Assembly (NCBI GenBank): GCA_002342295.1
Contig: DDPR01000010.1
Location: 57,394 to 121,393 of the forward strand
Source: Burkholderiales bacterium UBA2463
GTDB taxonomy: Bacteria > Pseudomonadota > Gammaproteobacteria > Burkholderiales > Burkholderiaceae_A
Direction of reading: 5' to 3'
Length of the DNA: 64,000 bases
Both the position numbers and the translations under genes were made by a program. A model generated the notes under the pieces. It was not told the DNA's origin. It searched no databases and worked only from the letters and a program-made list of their open reading frames with translations. Positions 17,410-26,223 of the stretch are shown here, one piece after another (within the stretch, counting starts at the first letter, position 1; every line of letters begins with the position of its first letter).

Positions 17410-18570
17410 ATGTCTCTCGATTCGAACATTCCCAACGCACCCAAGCCCAAGAAGTCGGTCGCCCTCTCTGGGGTGATTGCGGGCAACACCGCACTCTGCA
17501 CCGTGGGACGAACCGGAAACGATCTGGCCTACCGAGGCTTTGACATCCTCGATATTGCGAATGTCTGCGAATTCGAGGAGATTGCGCACCTGCTCATCCA
17601 CGAGAAGCTTCCCAATGCGGCCGAGCTCAAGGCATACAAGCGCAGACTGGCCTCCATGCGAGGCATTCCAGCTGCCGTGATGGCAGTCTTGGAGGCCCTT
17701 CCTGCGTCCTCGCATCCCATGGATGTCATGCGTTCTGCAGTCTCGGTGCTGGGCTGCACCCTCCCCGAGAAAGACGATCACAACACGCCGGGAGCGCGAG
17801 ACATCGCAGACCGTCTCGTTGCAAGCCTCGGCAGCATCCTGCTCTACTGGTATCACTTCAGCCACAACGGCAAAGCGATTGATGTGGAGACTGACGACGA
17901 CTCGGTCGGCGGACACTTCCTTCACCTGCTGCATGGTCGGCCAGCGCCCAAGGAGTGGGTCAAGGCGATGCACACGTCTCTGAACCTCTATGCGGAGCAC
18001 GAGTTTGCTGCATCCACCTTCGCCGCTCGAGTCATCGCCGGGACGGGCTCAGACTTCTACTCCTGCGTGGCAGGCGCCATCGGCGCCCTTCGCGGTCCCA
18101 AGCATGGGGGTGCCAACGAAGTCGCCTTCGAAGTCCAAAAGCGCTACCAGAACCCAGACGAGGCCGAGACCGACATCCGCCGTCGCGTGGAAAACAAGGA
18201 GGTCGTCATTGGGTTTGGTCACCCGGTCTACACCGTGAGTGACCCGCGAAACAAGATCATCAAAGAGGTTGCACGCGAGCTCTCCTTGTTTGCACAAGAC
18301 ACCAAGATGTTTTCAATTGCAGAACGTATCGAATCGGTCATGCATGACGCTAAAAAAATGTTCCCCAACCTCGACTGGTTCAGTGCGGTGAGCTATCACA
18401 TGATGGGGATTCCAACAGCCATGTTTACGCCGGTGTTCGTGATCGCGCGAACAGCAGGCTGGGGGGCTCATATCATCGAGCAGCGAATAGATGGAAAGAT
18501 CATCCGACCCGGATCGAACTATGTGGGGCCAGACGATCAGACCTTCGTTCCCTTACACAAGCGTCCATGA
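17410..18570 (+). CDS. prpC: 2-methylcitrate synthase
   Basis: Condenses propionyl-CoA with oxaloacetate to form 2-methylcitrate. The 386-residue citrate-synthase-family protein has the catalytic segments KHGGANEVAFE and GFGHPVYTVSDPR, with the family Asp near VMHDAKKMFPNLDWF. The ATG at 17410 lies 1 base after prpB; the frame extends upstream inside prpB but without support. The stop overlaps the acnD ATG by 4 bases. Confidence 0.95.
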   Translation: MSLDSNIPNAPKPKKSVALSGVIAGNTALCTVGRTGNDLAYRGFDILDIANVCEFEEIAHLLIHEKLPNAAELKAYKRRLASMRGIPAAVMAVLEALPASSHPMDVMRSAVSVLGCTLPEKDDHNTPGARDIADRLVASLGSILLYWYHFSHNGKAIDVETDDDSVGGHFLHLLHGRPAPKEWVKAMHTSLNLYAEHEFAASTFAARVIAGTGSDFYSCVAGAIGALRGPKHGGANEVAFEVQKRYQNPDEAETDIRRRVENKEVVIGFGHPVYTVSDPRNKIIKEVARELSLFAQDTKMFSIAERIESVMHDAKKMFPNLDWFSAVSYHMMGIPTAMFTPVFVIARTAGWGAHIIEQRIDGKIIRPGSNYVGPDDQTFVPLHKRP

Positions 18571-21158
18571 ACACCTCTTTTCGCGCTCGGCTTCCAGGAA
18601 CAGACCTCGACTATTTCGATGCGCGCGCGGCCGTCGAGGCTCTTGAGCCCGGCGCATTTGACCGGCTGCCCTACACCTCTCGCGTGCTCGCCGAGAACCT
18701 CGTTCGTCGCTGCGATCCAGACCGTCTCAGGCCCTCGCTCTCTCAGCTCATCGGTCGCAGACGAGAGCTTGACTTCCCTTGGTTTCCCGCCCGCGTTGTC
18801 TGTCACGACATTCTTGGCCAGACCGCCCTCGTCGACCTGGCAGGACTGCGAGACGCCATCGCCGAGCGCGGGGGCGATCCAGCGCAGGTCAACCCAGTCG
18901 TGCCCACCCAACTCGTCGTCGACCACTCGCTCGCAGTCGAATGCGGTGGTTTCGACCCCAATGCTTTTGAGAAAAACCGCGCCATCGAGGACCGACGCAA
19001 CGAGGATCGATTTCACTTTATTGAGTGGACCAGGCAGGCCTTCAAGAATGTGGATGTCATCCCGCCGGGAAACGGCATCCTCCATCAAATCAACCTTGAG
19101 CGCATGTCGCCGGTCATCCAGGTCAGTCAAGGCGTGGCCTTTCCGGACACCCTGGTCGGAACGGACAGCCACACCCCCATGGTGGACGCCTTGGGCGTCA
19201 TCGCTATTGGGGTGGGGGGGCTCGAGGCCGAGAGTGTCATGCTGGGAAGGGCGGTTTACATGAGGCTTCCCGACATCGTCGGGGTGGAACTCTCGGGCCG
19301 GACCGGGCCGGGGATCACGGCCACCGATGTCGTGCTCGCGCTCACCGAATTCCTTCGCAAGGAGCGCGTGGTGTCGGCCACTCTCGAGTTCTTTGGTGAG
19401 GGGGCGAGCCACCTCACGCTGGGCGATCGCGCCACGATCTCCAACATGGCGCCCGAGTTCGGCGCCACGGCAGCGATGTTCTATATCGACGACCAGACCC
19501 TGCGTTATCTGCGCCTCACGGGCCGAGACGAGGCGCTCGTCTCACTTGTCGAGACCTATGCCAAGACCGCTGGGCTCTGGGCGGACAGCCTCCGAGCTGC
19601 TGTCTATGAGCGTGTGCTGCACTTCGATCTCTCGAGCGTCGAGCGCAACATCGCGGGCCCCTCCAATCCTCACCGACGTGTGGCCACTCGCGAACTGGCC
19701 GCGAAGGGCATTAGCGGCGAAGTGAAGCACGAGGAAGGGCTCATGCCAGACGGGGCCGTCATCATTGCGGCCATCACGAGCTGCACCAACACCAACAACC
19801 CCCGAAATATGGTTGCGGCAGGCCTGCTCGCTCGAAACGCCAATCGCGCCGGGCTGACCCGAAAACCTTGGGTCAAGACGTCGTTGGCGCCGGGCTCGAA
19901 GGCCGTTCCGCTTTATCTGCAAGAGGCGGGCCTTCTCCGTGAACTGGAGCAACTAGGGTTTGGGGTCGTCGCCTTTGCGTGCACCACGTGTAATGGCATG
20001 AGCGGTGCGCTCGATCCCTACATCCAGAAAGAGGTGATCGACCGCGACCTTTACACCACCGCCGTTCTCTCCGGAAACCGAAACTTCGACGGACGCATCC
20101 ACCCTTACGCGAAGCAGGCATTTCTGGCCTCCCCTCCTCTGGTCGTGGCCTATGCCATTGCTGGCACCATTCGGTTCGACATCGAGAAGGATGTGCTGGG
20201 TCTTGACGCAGGCGGCCGTCCGGTTCGTCTGGCCGACCTCTGGCCGACCGATGAGGAGATCGACGCGGTGGTCGCTCAGAGCGTTCATCCCCAACAGTTC
20301 CGCCAGGTCTACGACCCGATGTTTCAGATTCGCGTCGACCGTGGTAACTCCGTGAGCCCGCTGTACGCCTGGCGTCCGCAGAGCACCTACATTCGAAGGC
20401 CGCCCTACTGGGAGGGCGCCCTTGCGGGGCTTCGAACGCTAACCGGAATGCGTCCCCTCGCTGTGCTGGGTGACAACATCACCACCGACCATCTCTCACC
20501 CTCCAATGCCATCTTGCCGGATAGCGCTGCGGGCGAATACCTCGCTCGCATGGGCCTCCCGGAGGAAGACTTCAACTCCTACGCCACTCACCGAGGAGAC
20601 CACCTCACCGCACAGCGGGCCACCTTTGCAAACCCTCAACTCGTCAATGAAATGGCTGTGGTAGACGGGGAGGTCGTGAAGGGCTCTCTGGCCCGCGTGG
20701 AACCCGAGGGCAAAGTAATGCGCATGTGGGAAGCCATCGAGACGTATATGGCTCGCAAGCAGCCCCTCATCATCATTGCGGGAGCCGACTATGGCCAGGG
20801 CTCCTCGCGAGACTGGGCAGCCAAAGGTGTGCGCCTTGCCGGCGTGGAGGCCATCGTGGCCGAGGGCTTTGAGCGCATTCACCGCACCAACCTCGTGGGC
20901 ATGGGTGTCCTGCCTCTTGAGTTTGAGCCAGGCACGACCCGCCGCACGCTGCAGATCAATGGCACAGAGACATTCGACGTCGTGGGCAAGCGCACGCCCG
21001 GTGCCACCCTCACACTTATCATTCACCGCGCATCAGGAGAGACCACTCGAGTGCCCGTTCGTTGCCGACTCGACACCGAAGAGGAATGTTCAATCTACGA
21101 AGCCGGAGGCGTGTTGCAGCGCTTCGCCCAAGACTTTTTAGAGGCCCGTGCCGCTTAA
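18567..21158 (+). CDS. acnD: 2-methylcitrate dehydratase, Fe/S-dependent (AcnD)
   Basis: An aconitase-family enzyme of 863 residues that dehydrates 2-methylcitrate to 2-methylaconitate; with PrpF it replaces PrpD. The 4Fe-4S ligands are in AAITSCTNTNNP and CTTCNG, and the swivelling domain has GADYGQGSSRDWAAKG. AcnD rather than housekeeping aconitase is inferred mainly from its place between prpC and prpF and from its length. Confidence 0.94.
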   Translation: MNTSFRARLPGTDLDYFDARAAVEALEPGAFDRLPYTSRVLAENLVRRCDPDRLRPSLSQLIGRRRELDFPWFPARVVCHDILGQTALVDLAGLRDAIAERGGDPAQVNPVVPTQLVVDHSLAVECGGFDPNAFEKNRAIEDRRNEDRFHFIEWTRQAFKNVDVIPPGNGILHQINLERMSPVIQVSQGVAFPDTLVGTDSHTPMVDALGVIAIGVGGLEAESVMLGRAVYMRLPDIVGVELSGRTGPGITATDVVLALTEFLRKERVVSATLEFFGEGASHLTLGDRATISNMAPEFGATAAMFYIDDQTLRYLRLTGRDEALVSLVETYAKTAGLWADSLRAAVYERVLHFDLSSVERNIAGPSNPHRRVATRELAAKGISGEVKHEEGLMPDGAVIIAAITSCTNTNNPRNMVAAGLLARNANRAGLTRKPWVKTSLAPGSKAVPLYLQEAGLLRELEQLGFGVVAFACTTCNGMSGALDPYIQKEVIDRDLYTTAVLSGNRNFDGRIHPYAKQAFLASPPLVVAYAIAGTIRFDIEKDVLGLDAGGRPVRLADLWPTDEEIDAVVAQSVHPQQFRQVYDPMFQIRVDRGNSVSPLYAWRPQSTYIRRPPYWEGALAGLRTLTGMRPLAVLGDNITTDHLSPSNAILPDSAAGEYLARMGLPEEDFNSYATHRGDHLTAQRATFANPQLVNEMAVVDGEVVKGSLARVEPEGKVMRMWEAIETYMARKQPLIIIAGADYGQGSSRDWAAKGVRLAGVEAIVAEGFERIHRTNLVGMGVLPLEFEPGTTRRTLQINGTETFDVVGKRTPGATLTLIIHRASGETTRVPVRCRLDTEEECSIYEAGGVLQRFAQDFLEARAA

Positions 21159-21173
21159 TCAACGCATCGATCG

Positions 21174-22364
21174 ATGAGTCACGCTCCCCAGCTTTCTATC
21201 TCGGCCCTCTATATGAGGGGTGGCACCAGCAAGGGTGTTTTTTTTAAACTCACCGACCTTCCCCCGTCGGCTCAGCAACCAGGCCCAGCGCGTGACGCGA
21301 TTCTGATGCGTGTCATCGGGAGTCCAGACCCCTACGGCAAGCAGATCGATGGTATGGGCGGTGCAACCTCCAGCACCAGTAAGACGGTCATTCTCAGCCG
21401 CAGCACGAGAGACGACCACGATGTGGACTACCTGTTTGGGCAGGTTGCCATTGATCGGGCCTTTGTTGACTGGAGTGGCAACTGTGGAAACCTCTCCGCC
21501 GCAGTGGGCCCTGCAGCCATTCGAATGGGACTGATCGAACCTGGCCGCATCCCGCAACACGGGCGAGTCATGGTGCGCATCTGGCAGGCAAACATCGGCA
21601 AGACCATCGTGGCGCATGTACCGATCACCCATGGGGAGGTTCAAGAGACCGGCGACTTTGAGCTCGATGGCGTGACCTTTCCCGCCGCTGAGATACAACT
21701 CGAATTTCTGGATCCAGCGGCGGAGGAACAAGACGGCGTCGGGGGCGACATCTTCCCAACCGGACATCCGCTTGAGACGCTCGAGGTCCCCGGCGTGGGG
21801 TCGCTCTCGGCCACGCTCATCGATGCAGGCATTCCGACCATCTTCATTCGGGCCGACGAGGTTGGCCTCAAAGGAACCGAGCGACAGGACGACATCAACA
21901 ACTCGCCAGAGCGACTTGCCATGTTCGAGGCCATTCGGGCCCACGGTGCGCTCAAGATGGGTCTGATTCAGAGCCTCTCTGACATCGGCTCCAGACAGCA
22001 CACCCCCAAGGTGGCCTTCGTATCCGAGCCAAAGGACTACGTCTCTTCGAGTGGGAAGTCCATCGCCGCGAGCGAGATTGATCTTCTGGTGCGGGCCCTC
22101 TCGATGGGCAAGCTTCATCACGCCATGATGGGTACTGCGGCCGTGGCCATCGGCGCCGCCGCTTCCATTCCCGGAACGATCGTGAACCTCGCCGCCGGGG
22201 GTGGGCCTCGCGAGTCTGTTCGATTCGGTCACCCATCCGGAACCCTGCGCGTGGGCGCTCAGGCCAAACTCGAGGATGGGCAGTGGACGATTACCAAGGC
22301 CGTGATGAGCCGCAGTGCTCGCGTCCTCATGGAGGGCCGCGTCTTTATTCCCGTCTCGACCTAG
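21174..22364 (+). CDS. prpF: 2-methylaconitate cis-trans isomerase
   Basis: Isomerises the product of AcnD so that aconitase can form 2-methylisocitrate. The 396-residue PrpF-family protein, with a diaminopimelate-epimerase-like fold, begins LSISALYMRGGTSKGVFF and contains DWSGNCGNLSAAVGPAAI and the C-terminal VRFGHPSGTLRVGAQ. It closes the prpB-prpC-acnD-prpF operon. Its stop TAG shares the tetranucleotide CTAG with the dnaJ stop on the other strand. Confidence 0.95.
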   Translation: MSHAPQLSISALYMRGGTSKGVFFKLTDLPPSAQQPGPARDAILMRVIGSPDPYGKQIDGMGGATSSTSKTVILSRSTRDDHDVDYLFGQVAIDRAFVDWSGNCGNLSAAVGPAAIRMGLIEPGRIPQHGRVMVRIWQANIGKTIVAHVPITHGEVQETGDFELDGVTFPAAEIQLEFLDPAAEEQDGVGGDIFPTGHPLETLEVPGVGSLSATLIDAGIPTIFIRADEVGLKGTERQDDINNSPERLAMFEAIRAHGALKMGLIQSLSDIGSRQHTPKVAFVSEPKDYVSSSGKSIAASEIDLLVRALSMGKLHHAMMGTAAVAIGAAASIPGTIVNLAAGGGPRESVRFGHPSGTLRVGAQAKLEDGQWTITKAVMSRSARVLMEGRVFIPVST

Positions 22365-23506
22365 TTAAAGAAGTCTCGGACTTTGTCCGTCCAAGTCTTG
22401 CTCTGGGGGCTGTGACGCTCGCCGCCCTCTTCAAGAGAGGCATCGAACTCTGCAAGTAATTTTTTCTGCTTGTCAGAGAGTTTCACCGGGGTCTCGAGCA
22501 TGACGTGGCAATAGAGATCGCCCGCAATGCTCGTGCGAACATTCTTAATCCCCTTGCCCTTCAACCGAAAAGTCTTGCCCGTCTGCGTGCCCTCAGGAAG
22601 TTCGAAGCTGGCTTTCCCGTTGAGCGTCGGAACATCCACCGAGCCCCCCAGGGCCGCCCTCGCAAAGCTCACAGGCACCTCGCAGTGCAGGTCGTCCCCC
22701 TCTCGCTGAAAGACGCGGTGAGGCTTCACGCTCACCTCTACATAGAGGTCGCCCGGTGGGCCCCCATTGAGTCCGGGCTCGCCATTCCCGGTGGATCGAA
22801 TGCGCATGCCGTCATCGATACCCGCAGGAATTTTGACCTCGAGGGTCTTCTGCCTGCGAACACGGCCCACACCATCACAGGTCCCACAGGGGTTCGGGAT
22901 GGTCTTTCCGGTGCCGTGACAGGTGGGGCAGGTCTGCTGGATAGAGAAAAAGCCCTGCTGCATCCGAACCTGGCCCTGCCCGCCGCAGGTCTTACAGGTC
23001 TCGGCCTGAGTTCCCGGTTTCGCACCGGTGCCCTCACAGGGTGAACAAGACTCCCAACTTGGCACCTTGATTTCGGTCGTGAAGCCCTGCGCGGCCTGCT
23101 CAAGCGTGATCTCCATGGCATAGCGCAGATCACTGCCACGATAGACGTTGGAGCGCCCCCCACCACCCGAGCGGCCGCCCGCGGCTCCGCCGAAGATATC
23201 GCCAAAAATATCGCCAAACGCGTCGGCAAAACCGCCCGCACCAAAACCCTGGCCGTTGCCACCGAAGCCTCCGGAATTGGGGTCGACTCCGGCATGACCA
23301 AACCGGTCGTAGGCCCCTCTCTTTTCCGCATCCGAAAGCATCTCGTAGGCCTCTTTGGCCTCCTTGAACTTTTCTTCAGCCGCGGCATCACCCGGATTTC
23401 GGTCCGGGTGATACTTCATCGCGAGCTTTCGATAGGCCTTCTTCAGGTCTTCATCGGACGCGTTCTTTGCAACACCGAGTACTTCGTAATAATCACGCTT
23501 GGCCAT
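22361..23506 (-). CDS. dnaJ: Chaperone protein DnaJ
   Basis: Hsp40 co-chaperone that stimulates DnaK. The 381-residue protein has an N-terminal J domain with HPD (MKYHPDRNPG), a Gly/Phe-rich stretch near 75-110, four CxxCxGxG zinc repeats near 145-210, and C-terminal substrate-binding domains. It follows dnaK by 19 bases and is the last gene of grpE-dnaK-dnaJ. Confidence 0.97.
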   Translation of the reverse strand: MAKRDYYEVLGVAKNASDEDLKKAYRKLAMKYHPDRNPGDAAAEEKFKEAKEAYEMLSDAEKRGAYDRFGHAGVDPNSGGFGGNGQGFGAGGFADAFGDIFGDIFGGAAGGRSGGGGRSNVYRGSDLRYAMEITLEQAAQGFTTEIKVPSWESCSPCEGTGAKPGTQAETCKTCGGQGQVRMQQGFFSIQQTCPTCHGTGKTIPNPCGTCDGVGRVRRQKTLEVKIPAGIDDGMRIRSTGNGEPGLNGGPPGDLYVEVSVKPHRVFQREGDDLHCEVPVSFARAALGGSVDVPTLNGKASFELPEGTQTGKTFRLKGKGIKNVRTSIAGDLYCHVMLETPVKLSDKQKKLLAEFDASLEEGGERHSPQSKTWTDKVRDFFN

Positions 23507-23525
23507 CTAAGCACGCCCGCAGGAA

Positions 23526-25451
23526 TTAATCTCTTTTGACTTCCTTGAACTCCGCATCCACGACGTCCTCAGCCTTGGCCTTCTCCGACCCTGCAGCAGC
23601 GCCAGGGGCTCCAGCCGCACCCGCTCCAGCCGCATCGGCATAGGCTTTTTCGCCCAGCTTCTGAGAGGCCTTCATGAGATGGTCAGTCTTGGTCTCAATG
23701 GCCGCCTTGTCCTCACCCTGAAGCGTTGCCTCGAGCTCCTTGATGGCCTCCTCAATCTTGGCCCTCTCGTCCGCGTCAATTTTGTCGCCATGCTCCTCGA
23801 GCGACTTCCTCACTGAATGCAGCATGGCCTCGGCTGTGTTGCGGGACTGAACCAGCTCCACACGCTTCTTGTCGTCCTCGGCATTGAGCTCTGCGTCCGC
23901 AACCATCTTGGCGATCTCCTCCTCCGAGAGTCCAGAGTTTGCCTTGATGGTGATCTTGTTCTCCTTGCCCGTGGCCTTATCCTTCGCAGACACATGCAAG
24001 ATGCCATTTGCATCAATATCGAAGGTCACCTCAATCTGAGGCGTTCCTCGAGCCGAGGGGGGAATACCTTCCAGATTGAATTCACCCAGAGCCTTGTTCG
24101 CAGTCGCCACCTCCCGCTCGCCCTGAAACACCTTGATGGTGACCGCGGGCTGATTGTCCTCAGCAGTCGAGAAGACCTGCGAGAACTTCGTGGGAATGGT
24201 GGTGTTTTTCTGAATCATCTTCGTCATCACACCGCCCAAGGTCTCGATGCCCAGGGACAAGGGGGTGACATCAAGCAGCAGAACATCTTTTCGGTCCCCG
24301 GCGAGAACAGCGCCCTGGACAGCCGCCCCAACGGCCACCGCCTCATCAGGGTTCACATCCTTGCGAGGCTCCTTGCCGAAGAAGGCCTTTACAGCATCCT
24401 GAACCTTGGGCATGCGGGTCATACCACCCACCAAAATGACGTCGTCGATCTCTGAGGCAGATACGCCGGCGTCCTTCAGCGCGATTTTGCAGGGCTCAAT
24501 CGTTCGGGTAATGAGCTCATCAACAAGCGACTCCAGCTTGGCGCGAGTGAGCTTGAACGTAAGGTGCACAGGCGCACCGTTGGCCATTGCAATGTAAGGC
24601 TCGTTCAATTCGGTCTGCTGACTGGAGGAGAGCTCGATCTTGGCTCGCTCAGCCGCAGCCTTGATGCGCTGAAGGGCAATCGGGTCCTTCGAAAGATCGA
24701 CCCCGTTTTGCTTCTTGAACTCATCGATGATGTGGTCGATGATGCGCTGGTCAAAGTCCTCGCCGCCCAGGAAAGTGTCTCCGTTCGTGGAGAGCACCTC
24801 AAACTGCTTCTCCCCGTCCACATCGGCAATCTCAATGATCGAGACGTCAAACGTGCCCCCGCCCAGGTCATAGACCGCGACCTTTCGATCCTTGCCTGCA
24901 GCCTTGTCAAGGCCAAAGGCCAGGGCGGCCGCCGTGGGCTCGTTGATGATGCGCTTGACATCGAGGCCCGCAATTCGACCCGCGTCCTTTGTGGCCTGAC
25001 GCTGCGCATCGTTAAAGTAGGCAGGAACCGTAATGACCGCCTCAGTCACTTCATGGCCCAAGTAGTCTTCCGCCGTCTTCTTCATCTTGCGAAGAACCTC
25101 GGCCGACACCTGAGGGGGAGCAAGTTTCTTGTCCCGAACGCCAACCCACGCATCACCGTTCTCGGCCTTCATGATCTGAAACGGCATCAGGTCGATGTCT
25201 TTCTGGACCTCTTTGTCCTCAAACTTGCGGCCAATGAGGCGCTTGACGGCGTAGAGCGTGTTCTTGGGGTTAGTCACCGCCTGGCGCTTGGCTGGAGCGC
25301 CCACAAGAATCTCGCCGTCCTCCATGTACGCAATGATGGACGGCGTCGTGCGAGCCCCTTCACTGTTTTCAATTACCTTGGGCTGACCCGCCTCCATAAT
25401 GGCCACGCAAGAGTTGGTGGTCCCCAGATCAATTCCAATAATCTTTGCCAT
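23526..25451 (-). CDS. dnaK: Chaperone protein DnaK (Hsp70)
   Basis: ATP-driven chaperone of 641 residues. Nucleotide-binding signatures are IGIDLGTTNSCVAI at the N-terminus, VYDLGGGTFDVSI and VILVGGMTRMPKVQ. The substrate-binding domain is followed by an Ala/Gly-rich tail with VDAEFKEV, the GrpE/DnaJ-linked C-terminal motif. It lies 65 bases downstream of grpE on the same strand. Confidence 0.98.
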   Translation of the reverse strand: MAKIIGIDLGTTNSCVAIMEAGQPKVIENSEGARTTPSIIAYMEDGEILVGAPAKRQAVTNPKNTLYAVKRLIGRKFEDKEVQKDIDLMPFQIMKAENGDAWVGVRDKKLAPPQVSAEVLRKMKKTAEDYLGHEVTEAVITVPAYFNDAQRQATKDAGRIAGLDVKRIINEPTAAALAFGLDKAAGKDRKVAVYDLGGGTFDVSIIEIADVDGEKQFEVLSTNGDTFLGGEDFDQRIIDHIIDEFKKQNGVDLSKDPIALQRIKAAAERAKIELSSSQQTELNEPYIAMANGAPVHLTFKLTRAKLESLVDELITRTIEPCKIALKDAGVSASEIDDVILVGGMTRMPKVQDAVKAFFGKEPRKDVNPDEAVAVGAAVQGAVLAGDRKDVLLLDVTPLSLGIETLGGVMTKMIQKNTTIPTKFSQVFSTAEDNQPAVTIKVFQGEREVATANKALGEFNLEGIPPSARGTPQIEVTFDIDANGILHVSAKDKATGKENKITIKANSGLSEEEIAKMVADAELNAEDDKKRVELVQSRNTAEAMLHSVRKSLEEHGDKIDADERAKIEEAIKELEATLQGEDKAAIETKTDHLMKASQKLGEKAYADAAGAGAAGAPGAAAGSEKAKAEDVVDAEFKEVKRD

Positions 25452-25516
25452 GATGTGTTCTCTCTTAAAGAAGAAGTGCTGCGATAGACGCTAAGTCGGG
25501 GGTCTCTCAGTCAATT

Positions 25517-26062
25517 TCAAGGGGCCGACACGATCACCAGCGCGGGACGGATTACACGCTCGCCGATGAGGTACCCCTTTTGCATCACCTCCACCACATG
25601 ATTGGGGGGGACGGCCGGGTCGCGGCTTGCGCCATCCACCATCGAAACCGCCTGATGGCGGTTGGGGTCAAACTTTTCGCCCACCGGATCGAGGGCATTC
25701 AGTCGTCCCCGCTCAAAGGCCTGCTGGAGCTGCCGCAGTGTGAGTTCCACCCCGCTGCGCAGGCCCTCGAATGACTGATCTTGAAGTCTGAGCGCAGTCT
25801 CAAGGCTATCTGCGGCAGGCAAGAGAGCCTCGGCAAAAGACTCGATCGCGAACTTGCTTGCGTTGCTGAGCTCCTGCGCATGGCGCTTGCGAAGGTTCTC
25901 AACCTCCGCGGCCATTCGCATCAGCTGGTCTTCTCGTTCGGCCAGGAGCGCTGACAAATCGGGTTCGGACTCGGGCGGCAGGGCGGATTCGACGTCCTCC
26001 CTCGAGACGTCTGAGTGAGGGTCGGACTCGGGGGATTCTTGCTTGGGGTCGGACGAATTCAT
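25517..26062 (-). CDS. grpE: Nucleotide exchange factor GrpE
   Basis: Releases ADP from DnaK. The 181-residue protein has an acidic, low-complexity N-terminus, a long helix with EVENLRKRHAQELSNASKFAIESFAEALL (helical dimer region), and the C-terminal beta domain ending VMQKGYLIGERVIRPALVIVS. The sigma-32 promoter at 26110-26138 precedes it. No clear Shine-Dalgarno sequence is seen before the ATG. Confidence 0.95.
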   Translation of the reverse strand: MNSSDPKQESPESDPHSDVSREDVESALPPESEPDLSALLAEREDQLMRMAAEVENLRKRHAQELSNASKFAIESFAEALLPAADSLETALRLQDQSFEGLRSGVELTLRQLQQAFERGRLNALDPVGEKFDPNRHQAVSMVDGASRDPAVPPNHVVEVMQKGYLIGERVIRPALVIVSAP

Positions 26063-26109
26063 AGGCGTGTGAGTGAAAGGAGGGGCATGATTGAACCTGC
26101 ATACCCTTC

Positions 26110-26138
26110 ACATGGGGGAGGCTCCAACCGATTTCAAG
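26110..26138 (-). promoter_or_regulatory. Sigma-32 heat-shock promoter of grpE-dnaK-dnaJ
   Basis: Read on the minus strand: a -35 box CTTGAAA (26132-26138), a 14-base spacer and a -10 box CCCCATGT (26110-26117). This matches the E. coli RpoH consensus CTTGAAA-N11-16-CCCCATNT at every fixed base. The start site would fall near 26102, giving a leader of about 40 bases before grpE. Confidence 0.85.
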
Positions 26139-26223
26139 GCCCCCGCAGCCATTACGGCCGACCGTCATGATTCTTTCACACCATTGACGCCCGACTGAAA
26201 CAATCCAAACCTACCGTTCGCAG

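Noticed and set aside
16701..18000. Long minus-strand frames opposite prpB and prpC
   Set aside because: They follow codon-position shadowing of two secure genes and have no recognisable domain.
21159..22232. 357-residue frame on the minus strand opposite prpF
   Set aside because: Antisense to a well-defined prpF; composition is typical of a GC-rich shadow frame.
25452..25516. CIRCE element before dnaK
   Set aside because: AGTGCT and GCTAA pieces occur near 25475-25494, but the 9-N9-9 inverted repeat is not formed.
26063..26223. Small gene or RNA in the largest gap (161 bases, grpE to glycosyltransferase)
   Set aside because: The gap holds the sigma-32 promoter and leader of grpE; I see no other open frame with a ribosome-binding site and no tRNA-like fold.
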